A DNA stretch of 64,000 nt, taken from the NCBI RefSeq assembly GCF_003236175.1, contig NZ_QKTW01000009.1, forward strand, positions 1-64,000, read 5' to 3'. The translations under genes were made by a program, and so were the position numbers. Below, piece after piece: positions 49,610 through 58,843 of the stretch. The first letter of the stretch is position 1; every line of letters begins with the position of its first letter. Source of the stretch: Taibaiella soli. GTDB taxonomy: Bacteria; Bacteroidota; Bacteroidia; Chitinophagales; Chitinophagaceae. Below the pieces are notes generated by a model. The model was not told the origin of the DNA, made no database searches, and worked only from the letters and a program-made list of their open reading frames with translations.

Positions 49610-50758
49610 ATGAAAAGAAATATTCCTCAAAAGATAATTTTAGTCTTCTTCTTTGTGGTTTTGCTTGCACCATTATTGCAACAGAAGTTTCACATAGTTG
49701 AAAGTGGCAGACTGTTTGGTGCAATAACCGATTCGCCTGATGTGAACTTTACGATACGTGGCTGGTGGGACGGCAGTTATCAGAAAAAGAAGACTTTTTA
49801 TTTAAATGACAGCTTCGGTTTTCGTACCGATTTTGTACGGATGAATAATCAGGTGGATTATTTCCTTTATCACCGCATCAATCAGAGATCTACTGTAGTT
49901 GGGAAAAATGGTGTGCTCTTTGAAAGAAGCTACATAGATGAATACAATGGCAAAGACTTTGTCGGTGATCCCGAAATCCGTGGAAAGTTGGAAAAGTTAA
50001 AAGCGATACAGGATACATTGACGCGCCTTGGAAAAACTTTTGTGTTTGTATATGCACCGTCCAAAGCGTATTATTTTCCCGATGACTTTCCTGATGATTT
50101 ACCTAAGGTTTCGAGTAAAAATACCAATTACCGTAGCTTCAGACGTATAGGCGATTCATTGGGTATTAATCAAATTGATTGCAATGCCTGGTTCGTAAAA
50201 ATGAAAGGGAAAACGGAGGGGATATTAATGTCGAAAGGTGGCGTACACTGGACCTTCTACGGTGCGTTGATGGCTGCAGACAGTATTGTACGCTATGTCG
50301 AAAATGCAAGGCACATCGATATGCCGCGTTTTTTATGGAAGGAAGCATGGCTGGGAGAACCCAGACCTCAGGAAGTAGATCTGATCGCAGCTGCCAACCT
50401 TATTTATCCAATTGCTAAAGATGAATATCGGTACCCGATCCTGCTGGAAGAGAATGACTCATTAAAAACGAAACCAGACATGATTTTTCTGGGTGATAGT
50501 TTCCTGTGGACGTTTGCCTATAATAACGTGATGCCTCATATCAGCAAGAACTGGGAATTCTGGTATTATTTTCGTCAGGCATGGAATCAGGATGTAGGGA
50601 GTGGTAAAATTCCTACCATTGATCTCGGTAATTATGACTGGTTTCAATCGCTGATGCAAAAGGATTGTCTGGTCATGTTGTATACTGAGCCTAACCTGCC
50701 AAGTATCGGGAATGATTTTATTGAAAAAGCGTACGACAAGTTTTATCCTAAAAAATAA
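49610..50758 (+). CDS. AlgJ/AlgX-like SGNH-type acetyltransferase partner
   Basis: 382 residues with one N-terminal membrane anchor (about 8-25) and a periplasmic SGNH-hydrolase-like domain. The family landmarks are VGKNGVLFERSYIDEY (near 85), FVYAPSKAYYFPDD (near 145), GGVHWTFYGA (near 212, candidate catalytic His) and IFLGDSFLW (near 292, candidate Ser). It probably receives acetyl from the MBOAT protein and transfers it to a surface glycan. It is the last gene of a two-gene operon, with a terminator two bases after the stop. Confidence 0.82.
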   Translation: MKRNIPQKIILVFFFVVLLAPLLQQKFHIVESGRLFGAITDSPDVNFTIRGWWDGSYQKKKTFYLNDSFGFRTDFVRMNNQVDYFLYHRINQRSTVVGKNGVLFERSYIDEYNGKDFVGDPEIRGKLEKLKAIQDTLTRLGKTFVFVYAPSKAYYFPDDFPDDLPKVSSKNTNYRSFRRIGDSLGINQIDCNAWFVKMKGKTEGILMSKGGVHWTFYGALMAADSIVRYVENARHIDMPRFLWKEAWLGEPRPQEVDLIAAANLIYPIAKDEYRYPILLEENDSLKTKPDMIFLGDSFLWTFAYNNVMPHISKNWEFWYYFRQAWNQDVGSGKIPTIDLGNYDWFQSLMQKDCLVMLYTEPNLPSIGNDFIEKAYDKFYPKK

Positions 50759-50760
50759 AA

Positions 50761-50796
50761 AGTGGTGAATCAATGCAAGATTCACCACTCTCTTTT
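50761..50796. terminator. Terminator of the O-acetylation operon
   Basis: An 11-bp perfect stem AGTGGTGAATC with a 7-base loop, followed by CTCTTTTAT. Confidence 0.8.
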
Positions 50797-50830
50797 ATAA
50801 TAGGCACCAATGTTTTGATGCGATAGTCAA

Positions 50831-51919
50831 TTATTGGAGGAAAGGAATTTTCACCACCTGAGCTTTTACCGCTTTATCACGGATCATAATAAAGATATCG
50901 CTGCCTTCCGCTGCGTTTTCTTTAGTTACATAAGCCATACCGATCGCTTTGCCGAGGCTTGGTGACTGCGTACCAGAAGTTACAAAACCGATTTCATTAC
51001 CTTGTGCGTCCTGAATTTTGTAGTGGTGACGCGGAATACCTTTGTCTACCATTTCAAAACCTACCAGTTTACGGGAAACGCCAGCTGCTTTCTGCGCTTC
51101 AAGAATGTTTTTAGCTGTGAATTCTTTAGTGAATTTAGTAATCCAGCCAAGACCAGCTTCTAGCGGCGAAGTAGTATCGTCGATATCGTTTCCGTACAGG
51201 CAGAACCCTTTTTCCAGGCGCAGCGTATCACGTGCAGCCAGACCAATTGGTTTCATTCCGTTTGGACCGCCAATGCGGAAGATTTCGTTCCAGATTTTTA
51301 CAGCATCATCGCCTTTATCTTCGAAATAAATTTCAACGCCGCCACTACCGGTGTAACCGGTTGCGCTCACAATCACGTTATCAACACCGGCGAAGGTACC
51401 TTTAGCGAAAGTGTAGTATTTCAGGTTGGTAATATCCATGTCGGTCAGCTGCTGCATGTATTTTACCGCGTTTGGACCCTGAACCGCCAGCAAAGCTGTT
51501 TTATCAGAGATATTGTGCATTTCTACACCTTCTGTATTGAATTTGCTGATCCAGTTCCAGTCTTTTTCAATGTTAGAGGCATTTACCACCAACATATAAG
51601 TTTTGTTTTCTTCGATGCAATATACCAGCAGATCATCCACGATACCGCCTTGCTCGTTTGGCAGGCAACTGTATTGTGCCTTACCGGCAGTCAGTTTGCT
51701 CGCATCATTGCTAGTCACACGCTGAATCAGATCCAGTGCTTTATCACCTTTCAGCATGAATTCACCCATATGGCTTACGTCAAACACACCGGCGTTGGTA
51801 CGAACCGTGTTGTGTTCTTCATTGATGCCACTATAAGAGATCGGCATGTTGTAACCGGCAAATTCAGCCATTTTAGCGCCCAGATCAATGTGTATCTGAG
51901 TAAAAGGTGTATTTTTCAT
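50831..51919 (-). CDS. gcvT: Aminomethyltransferase (glycine cleavage T protein)
   Basis: The T protein of the glycine cleavage system: it transfers the methylene group from the aminomethyl-lipoyl H protein to tetrahydrofolate, releasing ammonia. 362 residues of normal length. Characteristic segments are [11 protein letters not shown] (near 43), [27 protein letters not shown] (near 185) and [18 protein letters not shown] (near 228). No gcvH or gcvP lies nearby and no glycine riboswitch is visible. The upstream box TATCTTTG (51948-51955, minus strand) is the likely promoter. Confidence 0.95.
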   Translation of the reverse strand: MKNTPFTQIHIDLGAKMAEFAGYNMPISYSGINEEHNTVRTNAGVFDVSHMGEFMLKGDKALDLIQRVTSNDASKLTAGKAQYSCLPNEQGGIVDDLLVYCIEENKTYMLVVNASNIEKDWNWISKFNTEGVEMHNISDKTALLAVQGPNAVKYMQQLTDMDITNLKYYTFAKGTFAGVDNVIVSATGYTGSGGVEIYFEDKGDDAVKIWNEIFRIGGPNGMKPIGLAARDTLRLEKGFCLYGNDIDDTTSPLEAGLGWITKFTKEFTAKNILEAQKAAGVSRKLVGFEMVDKGIPRHHYKIQDAQGNEIGFVTSGTQSPSLGKAIGMAYVTKENAAEGSDIFIMIRDKAVKAQVVKIPFLQ

Positions 51920-51947
51920 TAAATAGAATTTTAAAAATTATCGCGGG

Positions 51948-51982
51948 CAAAGATAGGTGATAGAATGATGATATTCCACAAA
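51948..51982 (-). promoter_or_regulatory. gcvT promoter
   Basis: On the minus strand the exact -7 TATCTTTG (51948-51955) lies 28 bases before the ATG. A TTTG at 51979-51982 sits 23 bases further upstream. Confidence 0.5.
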
Positions 51983-51986
51983 AGAA

Positions 51987-52007
51987 AAACGGGCATGGCG
52001 CCCGTTT
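51987..52007 (-). terminator. Terminator of the T9SS type A gene
   Basis: AAACGGGC/GCCCGTTT stem of 8 bp. On the minus strand it is followed by TTTTTCTTTT. Confidence 0.75.
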
Positions 52008-52015
52008 CTGCTTTA

Positions 52016-53455
52016 TTATTTTGATGCTGTTTTGATCAGCTTTTCCATTTTCAGGAACTGCCCGCTGCCGTCGGCAATACGAAGTAGATAAATGCCATCT
52101 GGCAAGCTGCTGATATCAACGGACGTCGCGTTTTTACGTTGTAATAGTGTTCGGCCATCGAGGCCCGTAACCGTCAATTGTACCGCAACAGCTGTTTGCA
52201 CATAAACCGTGTGTTGGGCCGGATTTGGGAATACTTTTATTGCATTATTATTAGACAAAGTGTTTACAGATGTTGGGTTAATTACATTCAGAGGAACATT
52301 CAGCTGTCCGTCAGCAATAATCAACTGAGCATTTTCGCAGAGTGTTGTGTCGGTGGTGTAATGTGTTGTTGCTGTAAATATACGGGCTCCAGTGTCGGTC
52401 AATGACGGTGTCCAGGTAAAACAAGCTCTGGAGGTATCGTTGGCTGTGGTATAGGACACAGATGAGCCGGGTAGTGTAATCCCGTGGTTATCGGCGATAC
52501 TCACGGGGGTATTCTGGCAGGTAGCAATGATGCAAAATTGAACGGTAGAATCCGGGTAGGCATGGATACCGTTTGCATCAAAATAGCCACCGACAATGGA
52601 ATTCGTATCGAGGTAATTATAAACTCTGTGATAGCCAGTATCCGGAGCAATAATGAATTCCTGATCAATCATGGAAGTGCCAACGATGATGCCGTTTTTG
52701 TAGCGCGTTGCTTTTACTGCCAGGATGTTTTTACCTAAACCGGAAGCTGCCGCTGTAAAATTGCGTGTACCAGCCACATGGGCGAGTGTATAGGTATGAT
52801 TGCTGGAAATCGGATTGTCCGTCAGATTGTACATAGTGTCGGTAAAGCTCAGATCTGTGGCCGCATAGCTGCCCTGGCACAATCCCGGATTAAGATAGTT
52901 GGCCGGTGCGGTGCGCGGCATAATCGTTTCGTAAATGATACTGTCCGGAGCGGAAGCGCCAGGCAAAATCCAGGGCACATTCGTCAGCAGAAAAGGATTA
53001 TAGCTCGGACCGGATAAGGTTGAAATTGTGCTGATATGATTGACAGTACTGTTTAACGTCGTTTCCAGATAAATGTTTGATCCGGTACTGTTGATATTTA
53101 CAACGCTATCACGACCGGCAATGGAAGTGTAAAATGTCCAATGGCTGCAAGTTGAAGGAACCACGAACTCGCCGCTATAAACATAGGCACGGACCATCGG
53201 TGCTGTTTTTACCGAATCCTGCGAGCGGTGCAAGACAATAGAGCCCGAAGTAGTGTTGCAACTATTGAAGTAGCAGACGTAGATCGAATCTGGAACCGGC
53301 TGTGATGGCCCAATACAGGGCAGGTAGGTTTGAACGTAAATGTTGTACAAAGAATCTGTGACCCACTCATAGCCGATCTGGCCGCCTTTGTAAATTTCTG
53401 CCTTAGCGCCCAAAGCCGCTATCAGTAGCAGAGCGAAGAAAAACGTCTTTTTCAT
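52016..53455 (-). CDS. Secreted protein with T9SS type A sorting domain
   Basis: 479 residues from the Met at 53455 (MKKTFFFALLLIAALGAKA, signal peptide). The frame continues 15 codons upstream without support. The body is beta-rich and Ser/Thr-rich with several Cys and no family I can name. The C-terminal ~75 residues form a type A sorting domain (KVFPNPAQHTVYV ... DGIYLLRIADGSGQFLKMEKLIK). The protein should be exported through T9SS and anchored or released at the surface. Monocistronic, with its own terminator. Confidence 0.82.
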   Translation of the reverse strand: MKKTFFFALLLIAALGAKAEIYKGGQIGYEWVTDSLYNIYVQTYLPCIGPSQPVPDSIYVCYFNSCNTTSGSIVLHRSQDSVKTAPMVRAYVYSGEFVVPSTCSHWTFYTSIAGRDSVVNINSTGSNIYLETTLNSTVNHISTISTLSGPSYNPFLLTNVPWILPGASAPDSIIYETIMPRTAPANYLNPGLCQGSYAATDLSFTDTMYNLTDNPISSNHTYTLAHVAGTRNFTAAASGLGKNILAVKATRYKNGIIVGTSMIDQEFIIAPDTGYHRVYNYLDTNSIVGGYFDANGIHAYPDSTVQFCIIATCQNTPVSIADNHGITLPGSSVSYTTANDTSRACFTWTPSLTDTGARIFTATTHYTTDTTLCENAQLIIADGQLNVPLNVINPTSVNTLSNNNAIKVFPNPAQHTVYVQTAVAVQLTVTGLDGRTLLQRKNATSVDISSLPDGIYLLRIADGSGQFLKMEKLIKTASK

Positions 53456-53548
53456 TGAGTTTATAATTGTTAGAGTTAGGTTTTTAATATAGACAGACAA
53501 AGATCTGGTAAAGACTAAAAAAATGAATTGATTTAATTTTCAGAATAT

Positions 53549-53578
53549 TTTGAAAATTCGAAATAATCTGTAATTTTA
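53549..53578 (+). promoter_or_regulatory. TTTG-N18-TAATTTTA promoter
   Basis: The -33 TTTG (53549-53552) and near-consensus -7 TAATTTTA (53571-53578) lie 42 bases before the first small membrane-protein gene. Confidence 0.5.
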
Positions 53579-53619
53579 CATCGTGATCTTATTCATGTGA
53601 CCAGTAAAAACCGCAAGCA

Positions 53620-53982
53620 ATGAACTACAACATTCTTGGGTACACGATCTACCTCTTGATAACCATCTTTATCATTTTTAAAGTAGGGATGGTGTTTTAC
53701 AGGAACGGGTATGTTTTCATTCTTTCTCTGTTTCAGGGAGATACTGTTTTCACCGGTCATGTAAATAAACTGTTGCTGCTGGGATATTACCTGCTGAACA
53801 TCGGTTATGCATTTCTCAGCATTCAGATGTGGAATGTGATCGGAACGGTGCAGTATCTCGTTTCAGAATTGACGATGCGTGTTGGCGGACTGATGATATT
53901 GCTGGCGCTCATGCATTATTTCAACATGACGGTGCTTTATATACTCTCGCATTCGAAGAATAAAATTTTTCATCACGAATAA
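53620..53982 (+). CDS. Small membrane protein, paralog A
   Basis: 120 residues with about three membrane helices (8-28, 49-70, 85-110), ending in a short basic tail. No family is recognised. It is clearly similar to the next gene: both share a (F/Y)(K/R)N-x-(K/Y)VF start, an F-x-G segment, a G(Y/F)YLLN(I/L)G(Y/F)A helix and an LS/LTM-(K/R)(I/V)GG helix. The gap to the paralog is 27 bp, consistent with a two-gene operon that arose by tandem duplication. Confidence 0.75.
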   Translation: MNYNILGYTIYLLITIFIIFKVGMVFYRNGYVFILSLFQGDTVFTGHVNKLLLLGYYLLNIGYAFLSIQMWNVIGTVQYLVSELTMRVGGLMILLALMHYFNMTVLYILSHSKNKIFHHE

Positions 53983-54009
53983 TCTTTCCGAACATTTAAA
54001 AATGATGTT

Positions 54010-54387
54010 ATGAACACTAATTTCATTGTAATCGCTTATCTGATTTATTTGCCAATTGCACTCGTGCTTACTTATTATGTGGCTACTACTTTATTTAAAA
54101 ACAGTAAAGTCTTTATGCTCGATATTTTCAACGGACGCGAAGAAATTGCAGGCGCTACGAATACTTTATTTAAGGTCGGTTTCTATTTGCTGAATCTGGG
54201 TTTTGCATTGTACATTCTTAAAATAAAATATGGTCCTGTTGATACGCAGGAAACAATTGAAGCACTTAGTCTGAAGATCGGCGGTTTTAGTGTTTATCTT
54301 GGTGTAATGCTCTTTCTGAACCTCTATCTTTTCTTCAGAGGCAAGCGTGTGGCTAAAGAAAAAAGAATACAGCATGGTCAGGCTTAA
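54010..54387 (+). CDS. Small membrane protein, paralog B
   Basis: 125 residues with the same three-helix plan as paralog A and a more basic C-terminal tail (RGKRVAKEKRIQ). It shares FKNSKVFMLDIFNG, FYLLNLGFA and LSLKIGG with the upstream copy. Two divergent copies in a row suggest a hetero-oligomer (inference). It is followed by the dispersed hairpin repeat, which may act as terminator. Confidence 0.75.
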   Translation: MNTNFIVIAYLIYLPIALVLTYYVATTLFKNSKVFMLDIFNGREEIAGATNTLFKVGFYLLNLGFALYILKIKYGPVDTQETIEALSLKIGGFSVYLGVMLFLNLYLFFRGKRVAKEKRIQHGQA

Positions 54388-54460
54388 AGCCGTTTTGAGT
54401 TGTACGTTTTAAGTTAAACACTGTATAGACTTTGCATGCAACGGCTCCAGTATGTAACAA

Positions 54461-54489
54461 CGGTCAGACGATTCTAACTCGTCCGACCG
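54461..54489. repeat. Dispersed hairpin repeat, copy 2
   Basis: CGGTC-A-GACGA, a loop, TCGTC-C-GACCG, then TTTTCTG. Matches the copy at 22481-22509, with the outer T-A pair changed to C-G. The T run suggests a terminator role. The rest of this gap (to 54642) is degenerate GTTTCACGTTTGATC-like repeat DNA. Confidence 0.75.
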
Positions 54490-54642
54490 TTTTCTGTTAA
54501 TAGGCTATTGACATCTGACGTTTCACGTTTGATCAATCATTTAAACATCAGATGTTTCGCCAATTGTCAACTATCCATTGGGTCATATGGCAACAAACGG
54601 CTATTAACCATGAACTAAATAAGGCCTAACTTTAGGAAGAGC

Positions 54643-56871
54643 ATGAATCATCTTCCACATTTAATAAAAGACCTGGCATTATTATTAATCATCGCCGGAA
54701 TTACTACGCTGCTGTTTAAGAGACTCAAACAACCGGTGGTACTGGGTTACCTGTTGGCTGGTTTGCTGGTAAGTCCGAACGTGACTTTATTTCCCAACAT
54801 TACAGACATTGAGAACATCAGAGTATGGGCTGATATTGGTGTAATATTTCTCTTGTTTACACTTGGGCTTGAATTTAGTTTTAAAAAGCTGATGCGGATC
54901 GGAGGGCCGGCGTTTATCACGGCTGTCATAGAGATCTCCGCAATGCTTGGTATTGGATTCCTTGTCGGAAAAGCCCTCGGCTGGCCTTTGATGGATTGCA
55001 TTTTTCTCGGCGGCATTATCAGTATTGCATCTACCACCATCATTCTTCGTTCGTTTGATGAATTAGGTGTGAAGAATAAACGCTTTGCAGGATTAGTATT
55101 TGGTGTGCTTATTGTAGAAGATCTCGTTGCAGTGGTATTACTCGTGTTGCTTTCTACAATTGCCGTCAGTCGTCAGTTTGCGGGCATGGAGATGCTGGAA
55201 TCTGTTTTGAAATTATTTTTCTTTTTGATGCTGTGGTTCGTAGCTGGGATATTTTTTATTCCATCACTATTACTGCGTGCACAAAAATATCTCACTGGAG
55301 AAACTCTGCTGATCATCGCTATTGGTCTGTGTTTGACGATGGTGCTTTTGGCGTCGTTAGCCGGGTTTTCACCGGCCCTTGGTGCGTTTATCATGGGCTC
55401 CATTTTTGCTGAGACAATACAGGCGGAGCGTATCGAACATTTGATGAAACCTGTGAAAGATTTGTTTGGCGCTATATTTTTTGTGTCAGTGGGAATGCTC
55501 ATTGATCCGCATATTTTGCTTGATTTTGCCGGGCCGATTTTATTGATCTCGGTAATTCTTGTTGTTGGAAAAACACTGCATGTAACCATTGGTGCACTTA
55601 TTGCCGGGCAACCGTTGAAGACTTCTATTTATGCGGGTATGAGTATGGGGCAGATCGGTGAGTTTTCTTTCATTATTGCTACGCTTGGCATCACACTCGA
55701 TGTAACCAGCAAATTCCTCTATCCCATAGCAGTAGCGGTTTCCGTGTTGACGACTTTCAGCACACCGTACATGATTAAGTTGGCAGGACCGCTTTATGAA
55801 AAAGTAAATGTTGCTTTGCCGGGCAAATGGAAACGGACACTCAATCGCTACAGCTCAAGTGCAGCAAGCATTTCTATTGTAAGTGATTGGAAACAATTGA
55901 TTCGGAGTTTTTTCATTCACATGATCTTCTTCACCATATTGATCATTGGCATCCTTATTTTATGTGTCAATTATTTGCAGCCATGGATGTTGCATCATAT
56001 GAAAAATCCCGCAACAGCTGTTGCAGTGTCGGCGTTGGTCTGTCTGGTTATTTTGTTCCCATTTTTAGGGGCATTGGTCATTCGCAAAATTCAGCCGGAA
56101 TCAGAAATCAAATTATGGGGCAATAAACGTTATCGTGGCCCATTGTTGTTGCTACGTTTTGTGCGCATCGGATTGGCATTACTATTGCTGGGAATTTTGC
56201 TGCTGAGTTTTTTTCCGTTGTATCCGGCCATGGCTGGTGAAGTATTGCTGCTTGTATTGGCTATTATTTTTTCCAGGAAAATACAGGCGTTTTATATCCG
56301 GTTAGAAAACAGTTTCTTTTTCAATTTTAATCACCGTGAAATACAGGAAGCAAAAGCCTCCAGATCTGAATTGGCACCCTGGGACGCACATATCGCTCAG
56401 TTTACATTGCCGCCGGCTTCGCCGGTTTCCGGGCAAACGCTAGAAGAAGTAGGCCTGCGTGAAAAAATGGGCGTAAATATTGCGATGATTAAACGTGGTG
56501 ATAATTATACACTGAAGACGCCTGCCCGGGACGAAAAACTGTATCCCGGCGATCGCCTTTTTGTAATTGGTACCGATGATCAGCTGGAGCAATTCAGAAA
56601 GTTTATAGAGCCAGAGTCGTCGACGATTGAAAAGCCGGAAACGCAGGAGCTGGTGCTGAAAAAAGTGGTGGTAAAGGAAACTTCTTTTATGGATGGCACA
56701 ACCATTCGTGAATCTGGTATCCGTGAAAAAACAAATGGTCTCGTAGTAGGCCTGGAGCGCGATGGACACCGCATCCTTAATCCCGATTCATTTATGGTTT
56801 TAAAACAAGGAGACGTGCTTTGGATTGTGGGAGATGAGAAATTGATCGCAGCGGCGAGAGAGCAACAATAA
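54643..56871 (+). CDS. CPA2-family monovalent cation:proton antiporter with two TrkA-C domains
   Basis: 742 residues. The N-terminal Na+/H+ exchanger domain of about 12 helices (1-390) has GYLLAGLLVSP, LFTLGLEFSFKKLM and VEDLVAVVLLVLL; the last holds the conserved acidic pair used in ion coupling. A membrane linker follows (about 420-560). Two TrkA-C/RCK_C domains at the C-terminus (about 585-655 and 665-742) each carry a PGDRLFVIG or QGDVLWIVG end and normally sense ligand. It resembles KefB/RosB potassium or sodium efflux proteins. No KefF/KefG-type partner is nearby. Confidence 0.87.
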   Translation: MNHLPHLIKDLALLLIIAGITTLLFKRLKQPVVLGYLLAGLLVSPNVTLFPNITDIENIRVWADIGVIFLLFTLGLEFSFKKLMRIGGPAFITAVIEISAMLGIGFLVGKALGWPLMDCIFLGGIISIASTTIILRSFDELGVKNKRFAGLVFGVLIVEDLVAVVLLVLLSTIAVSRQFAGMEMLESVLKLFFFLMLWFVAGIFFIPSLLLRAQKYLTGETLLIIAIGLCLTMVLLASLAGFSPALGAFIMGSIFAETIQAERIEHLMKPVKDLFGAIFFVSVGMLIDPHILLDFAGPILLISVILVVGKTLHVTIGALIAGQPLKTSIYAGMSMGQIGEFSFIIATLGITLDVTSKFLYPIAVAVSVLTTFSTPYMIKLAGPLYEKVNVALPGKWKRTLNRYSSSAASISIVSDWKQLIRSFFIHMIFFTILIIGILILCVNYLQPWMLHHMKNPATAVAVSALVCLVILFPFLGALVIRKIQPESEIKLWGNKRYRGPLLLLRFVRIGLALLLLGILLLSFFPLYPAMAGEVLLLVLAIIFSRKIQAFYIRLENSFFFNFNHREIQEAKASRSELAPWDAHIAQFTLPPASPVSGQTLEEVGLREKMGVNIAMIKRGDNYTLKTPARDEKLYPGDRLFVIGTDDQLEQFRKFIEPESSTIEKPETQELVLKKVVVKETSFMDGTTIRESGIREKTNGLVVGLERDGHRILNPDSFMVLKQGDVLWIVGDEKLIAAAREQQ

Positions 56872-56926
56872 TTCAAAATTTAAAAGTCAAAATTCAAAAG
56901 CTCACGAAACGGGGTACGCAACACAA

Positions 56927-56963
56927 CCGGCCTAAGGTAACGCAGGCGTTAAAAAATGAAATG
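56927..56963. repeat. Dispersed intergenic repeat, copy 2
   Basis: Shares CCGG-CTAAGG-AA and AGGCGTTAA-AAATGAAATGC with 6867-6903, with few differences over 37 bases. Both lie downstream of plus-strand genes. Confidence 0.65.
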
Positions 56964-57117
56964 CAGACAGCGTAAAGCAATTATGATGGCTGTAAGGAAT
57001 TCTTAAGACTGGAAATAGATTTGCCCAATGCAATACAGCGCCAAATAGTAAGCTTTAATAATTGTAGCTGTATGCCTTTTCATTTTGGCGATAGTTTCCT
57101 TTAGCCTTGAATTTTTG

Positions 57118-57145
57118 GTTACTTTTTGTTCAAGCAAAAAGTGAC
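57118..57145. repeat. GTTACTTTTTG hairpin element
   Basis: An 11-bp stem (one G-T wobble) with a 6-base loop. Related GTTACTTTTT..AAAAAGTAAC hairpins are common in Bacteroidota intergenic DNA. Confidence 0.55.
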
Positions 57146-57180
57146 AGATGAAACTGAGTTAGGTTACGTAATAAAATAAA

Positions 57181-57208
57181 AAACGCCATCTCGACTGAGA
57201 CGGCGTTT
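57181..57208 (-). terminator. Terminator of pckA
   Basis: AAACGCC-A-TCTC pairs with GAGA-C-GGCGTTT with a 4-base loop. On the minus strand the stem is followed by TTTTTTATTTTATT. Confidence 0.88.
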
Positions 57209-57229
57209 CCCTTATTACTTCAGCTTCAA

Positions 57230-58843
57230 CTATGCATTCTGCATTACTACAGGTGCAGCAGCCATGATTTCTTCATTAGCCTGAGCAGCGTATTTGTCAA
57301 AGTTTTTCACGAACAGTTGTGCCAGTTCGTTTGCTTTTTTGTCGTAAGCTTCTTTGTCAGACCATGTATCACGAGGATTCAGGATCTCAGCAGGAACGTT
57401 CGGACAAGTTTGCGGAACCAGAACACCAAAAGTCGGGTGAGCGTTGTAAGTAACATCGTTCAGTTCACCGTTCATTGCTGCAGTGATCATTGAGCGTGTA
57501 TACTTAAGGCTCATACGGTTACCAGTACCGTAAGCACCACCGCTCCAGCCTGTGTTGATCAGCCATACGTTTACATCGCTGTGTTCTTCCAGTTTTTTAC
57601 CTAACAGTTCAGCATATTTAGTTGGGTGCAGCGGCAGGAACACGCGGCCGAAACATGCAGAGAAAGTAGTTTGTGGCTCAGTAACACCAACCTCAGTACC
57701 GGCAACTTTTGCAGTATAACCAGAAATGAAGTGGTACATAGCCTGGCCTTTAGTCAGTTTACTGATTGGAGGCAGGATACCGAAAGCATCACAAGTAAGG
57801 AAGAAAATGTTTTTAGGATCGCCACCGTAAGATGGTTCTTTTGCGTTATCGATATGGAAGATCGGATAAGCAGCACGTGTATTTTCAGTGATAGAACCGT
57901 CAGCGTAGTTTACTGTTTTAGTTCCTTCATTGAATTTGATGTTTTCCAGCAGAGCGCCTGGTTTGATTGCATTGTAGATCTGAGGTTCTTTTTCAGCACT
58001 CAGGTCAATACATTTTGCATAACAGCCACCTTCAAAGTTGAAGATCGAACCGTCAGCCCAGCCATGTTCGTCGTCACCGATCAATGCACGGTTAGGATCA
58101 GCACTCAGCGTAGTTTTACCAGTACCAGACAGACCGAAGAACAGTGCAACATCACCGTCTTTACCTTCGTTAGCAGAGCAGTGCATGCTCAGTACTTTGT
58201 GGTCGTGTGGCAATACGAAGTTCAGTACACCGAAGATACCTTTCTTCATTTCACCAGTGTAAGCGCTACCACCGATCAAAATCACTTTTTTAGTGAAGTT
58301 TACGATCGTGAAGTTTGCCTGACGAGTACCATCTACAGCAGGGTCAGCCTGGAAGCCAGGAGCCTGGAGAATCAGCCAATCAGGATTTTGAGATGCGATT
58401 TCAGCTTCAGTAGGACGCAGGAACAGATCGTTGCAGAACAGGTTCGCCCAAGGCGTTTCGTTTACTACACGGATGTTCAGGCGATATTTTGGATCAGCAC
58501 AAGCGTATGCGTCACGAACCCATACTTCTTTGCCGCCGAGGTATGCACAAACTTTGTTGTAAAGATTGTCAAACACTGCTGGTTCCAGCGGAATGTTCAC
58601 ATCACCCCAATCAACAGATTTTTCTGTGATTGCATCTTTCACGGTGAATTTGTCTTTAGGGGAACGGCCGGTGAATTTTCCGGTACTAACGCAAAGTGCA
58701 CCCGTATCGTTCAGTTCTCCCTGTCCCAGTTCAATGGTTTTGTTTACCAGCTCTTCTGAAGAAAGATTCCAATGTGCCACAGCTACATTCAGACCCAGAT
58801 CTGCGAGGTTTGCCGCCGGGTTTTTCTTGCCAAATTCCTGCAT
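57230..58843 (-). CDS. pckA: Phosphoenolpyruvate carboxykinase (ATP)
   Basis: Converts oxaloacetate and ATP to PEP, CO2 and ADP in gluconeogenesis. 537 residues from the Met at 58843 (MQEFGKKNPAAN). Upstream in-frame codons to 58915 are AT-rich leader. Motifs: TGRSPKDKF (near 55), YTGEMKKGIF (near 205), the kinase-1a P-loop FFGLSGTGKTTLS (near 237), the kinase-2 DDEHGW (near 258) and GWSGGAYGTGNRM near 440. Strong codon bias indicates high expression. A -7 box (TATTTTTG, minus strand) sits 34 bases upstream. Confidence 0.95.
   Translation of the reverse strand: MQEFGKKNPAANLADLGLNVAVAHWNLSSEELVNKTIELGQGELNDTGALCVSTGKFTGRSPKDKFTVKDAITEKSVDWGDVNIPLEPAVFDNLYNKVCAYLGGKEVWVRDAYACADPKYRLNIRVVNETPWANLFCNDLFLRPTEAEIASQNPDWLILQAPGFQADPAVDGTRQANFTIVNFTKKVILIGGSAYTGEMKKGIFGVLNFVLPHDHKVLSMHCSANEGKDGDVALFFGLSGTGKTTLSADPNRALIGDDEHGWADGSIFNFEGGCYAKCIDLSAEKEPQIYNAIKPGALLENIKFNEGTKTVNYADGSITENTRAAYPIFHIDNAKEPSYGGDPKNIFFLTCDAFGILPPISKLTKGQAMYHFISGYTAKVAGTEVGVTEPQTTFSACFGRVFLPLHPTKYAELLGKKLEEHSDVNVWLINTGWSGGAYGTGNRMSLKYTRSMITAAMNGELNDVTYNAHPTFGVLVPQTCPNVPAEILNPRDTWSDKEAYDKKANELAQLFVKNFDKYAAQANEEIMAAAPVVMQNA

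Larger units (their letters stand above)
56872..57229. other. Intergenic region with repeats and pckA terminator
   Basis: No gene is seen. It contains AATTCAAAA/GTCAAAATTC sequence also present at 2172-2194, the dispersed repeat at 56927-56963 (sister copy 6867-6903), and a hairpin GTTACTTTTTG..CAAAAAGTGAC at 57118-57145. Confidence 0.6.

Noticed and set aside
51920-52015. Possible glycine riboswitch before gcvT
   Set aside because: The leader is only about 30 bases and lacks the conserved aptamer core.
57626-58759. 377-codon plus-strand frame opposite pckA
   Set aside because: A long antisense frame caused by the strong codon bias of pckA; the pckA reading is unambiguous.
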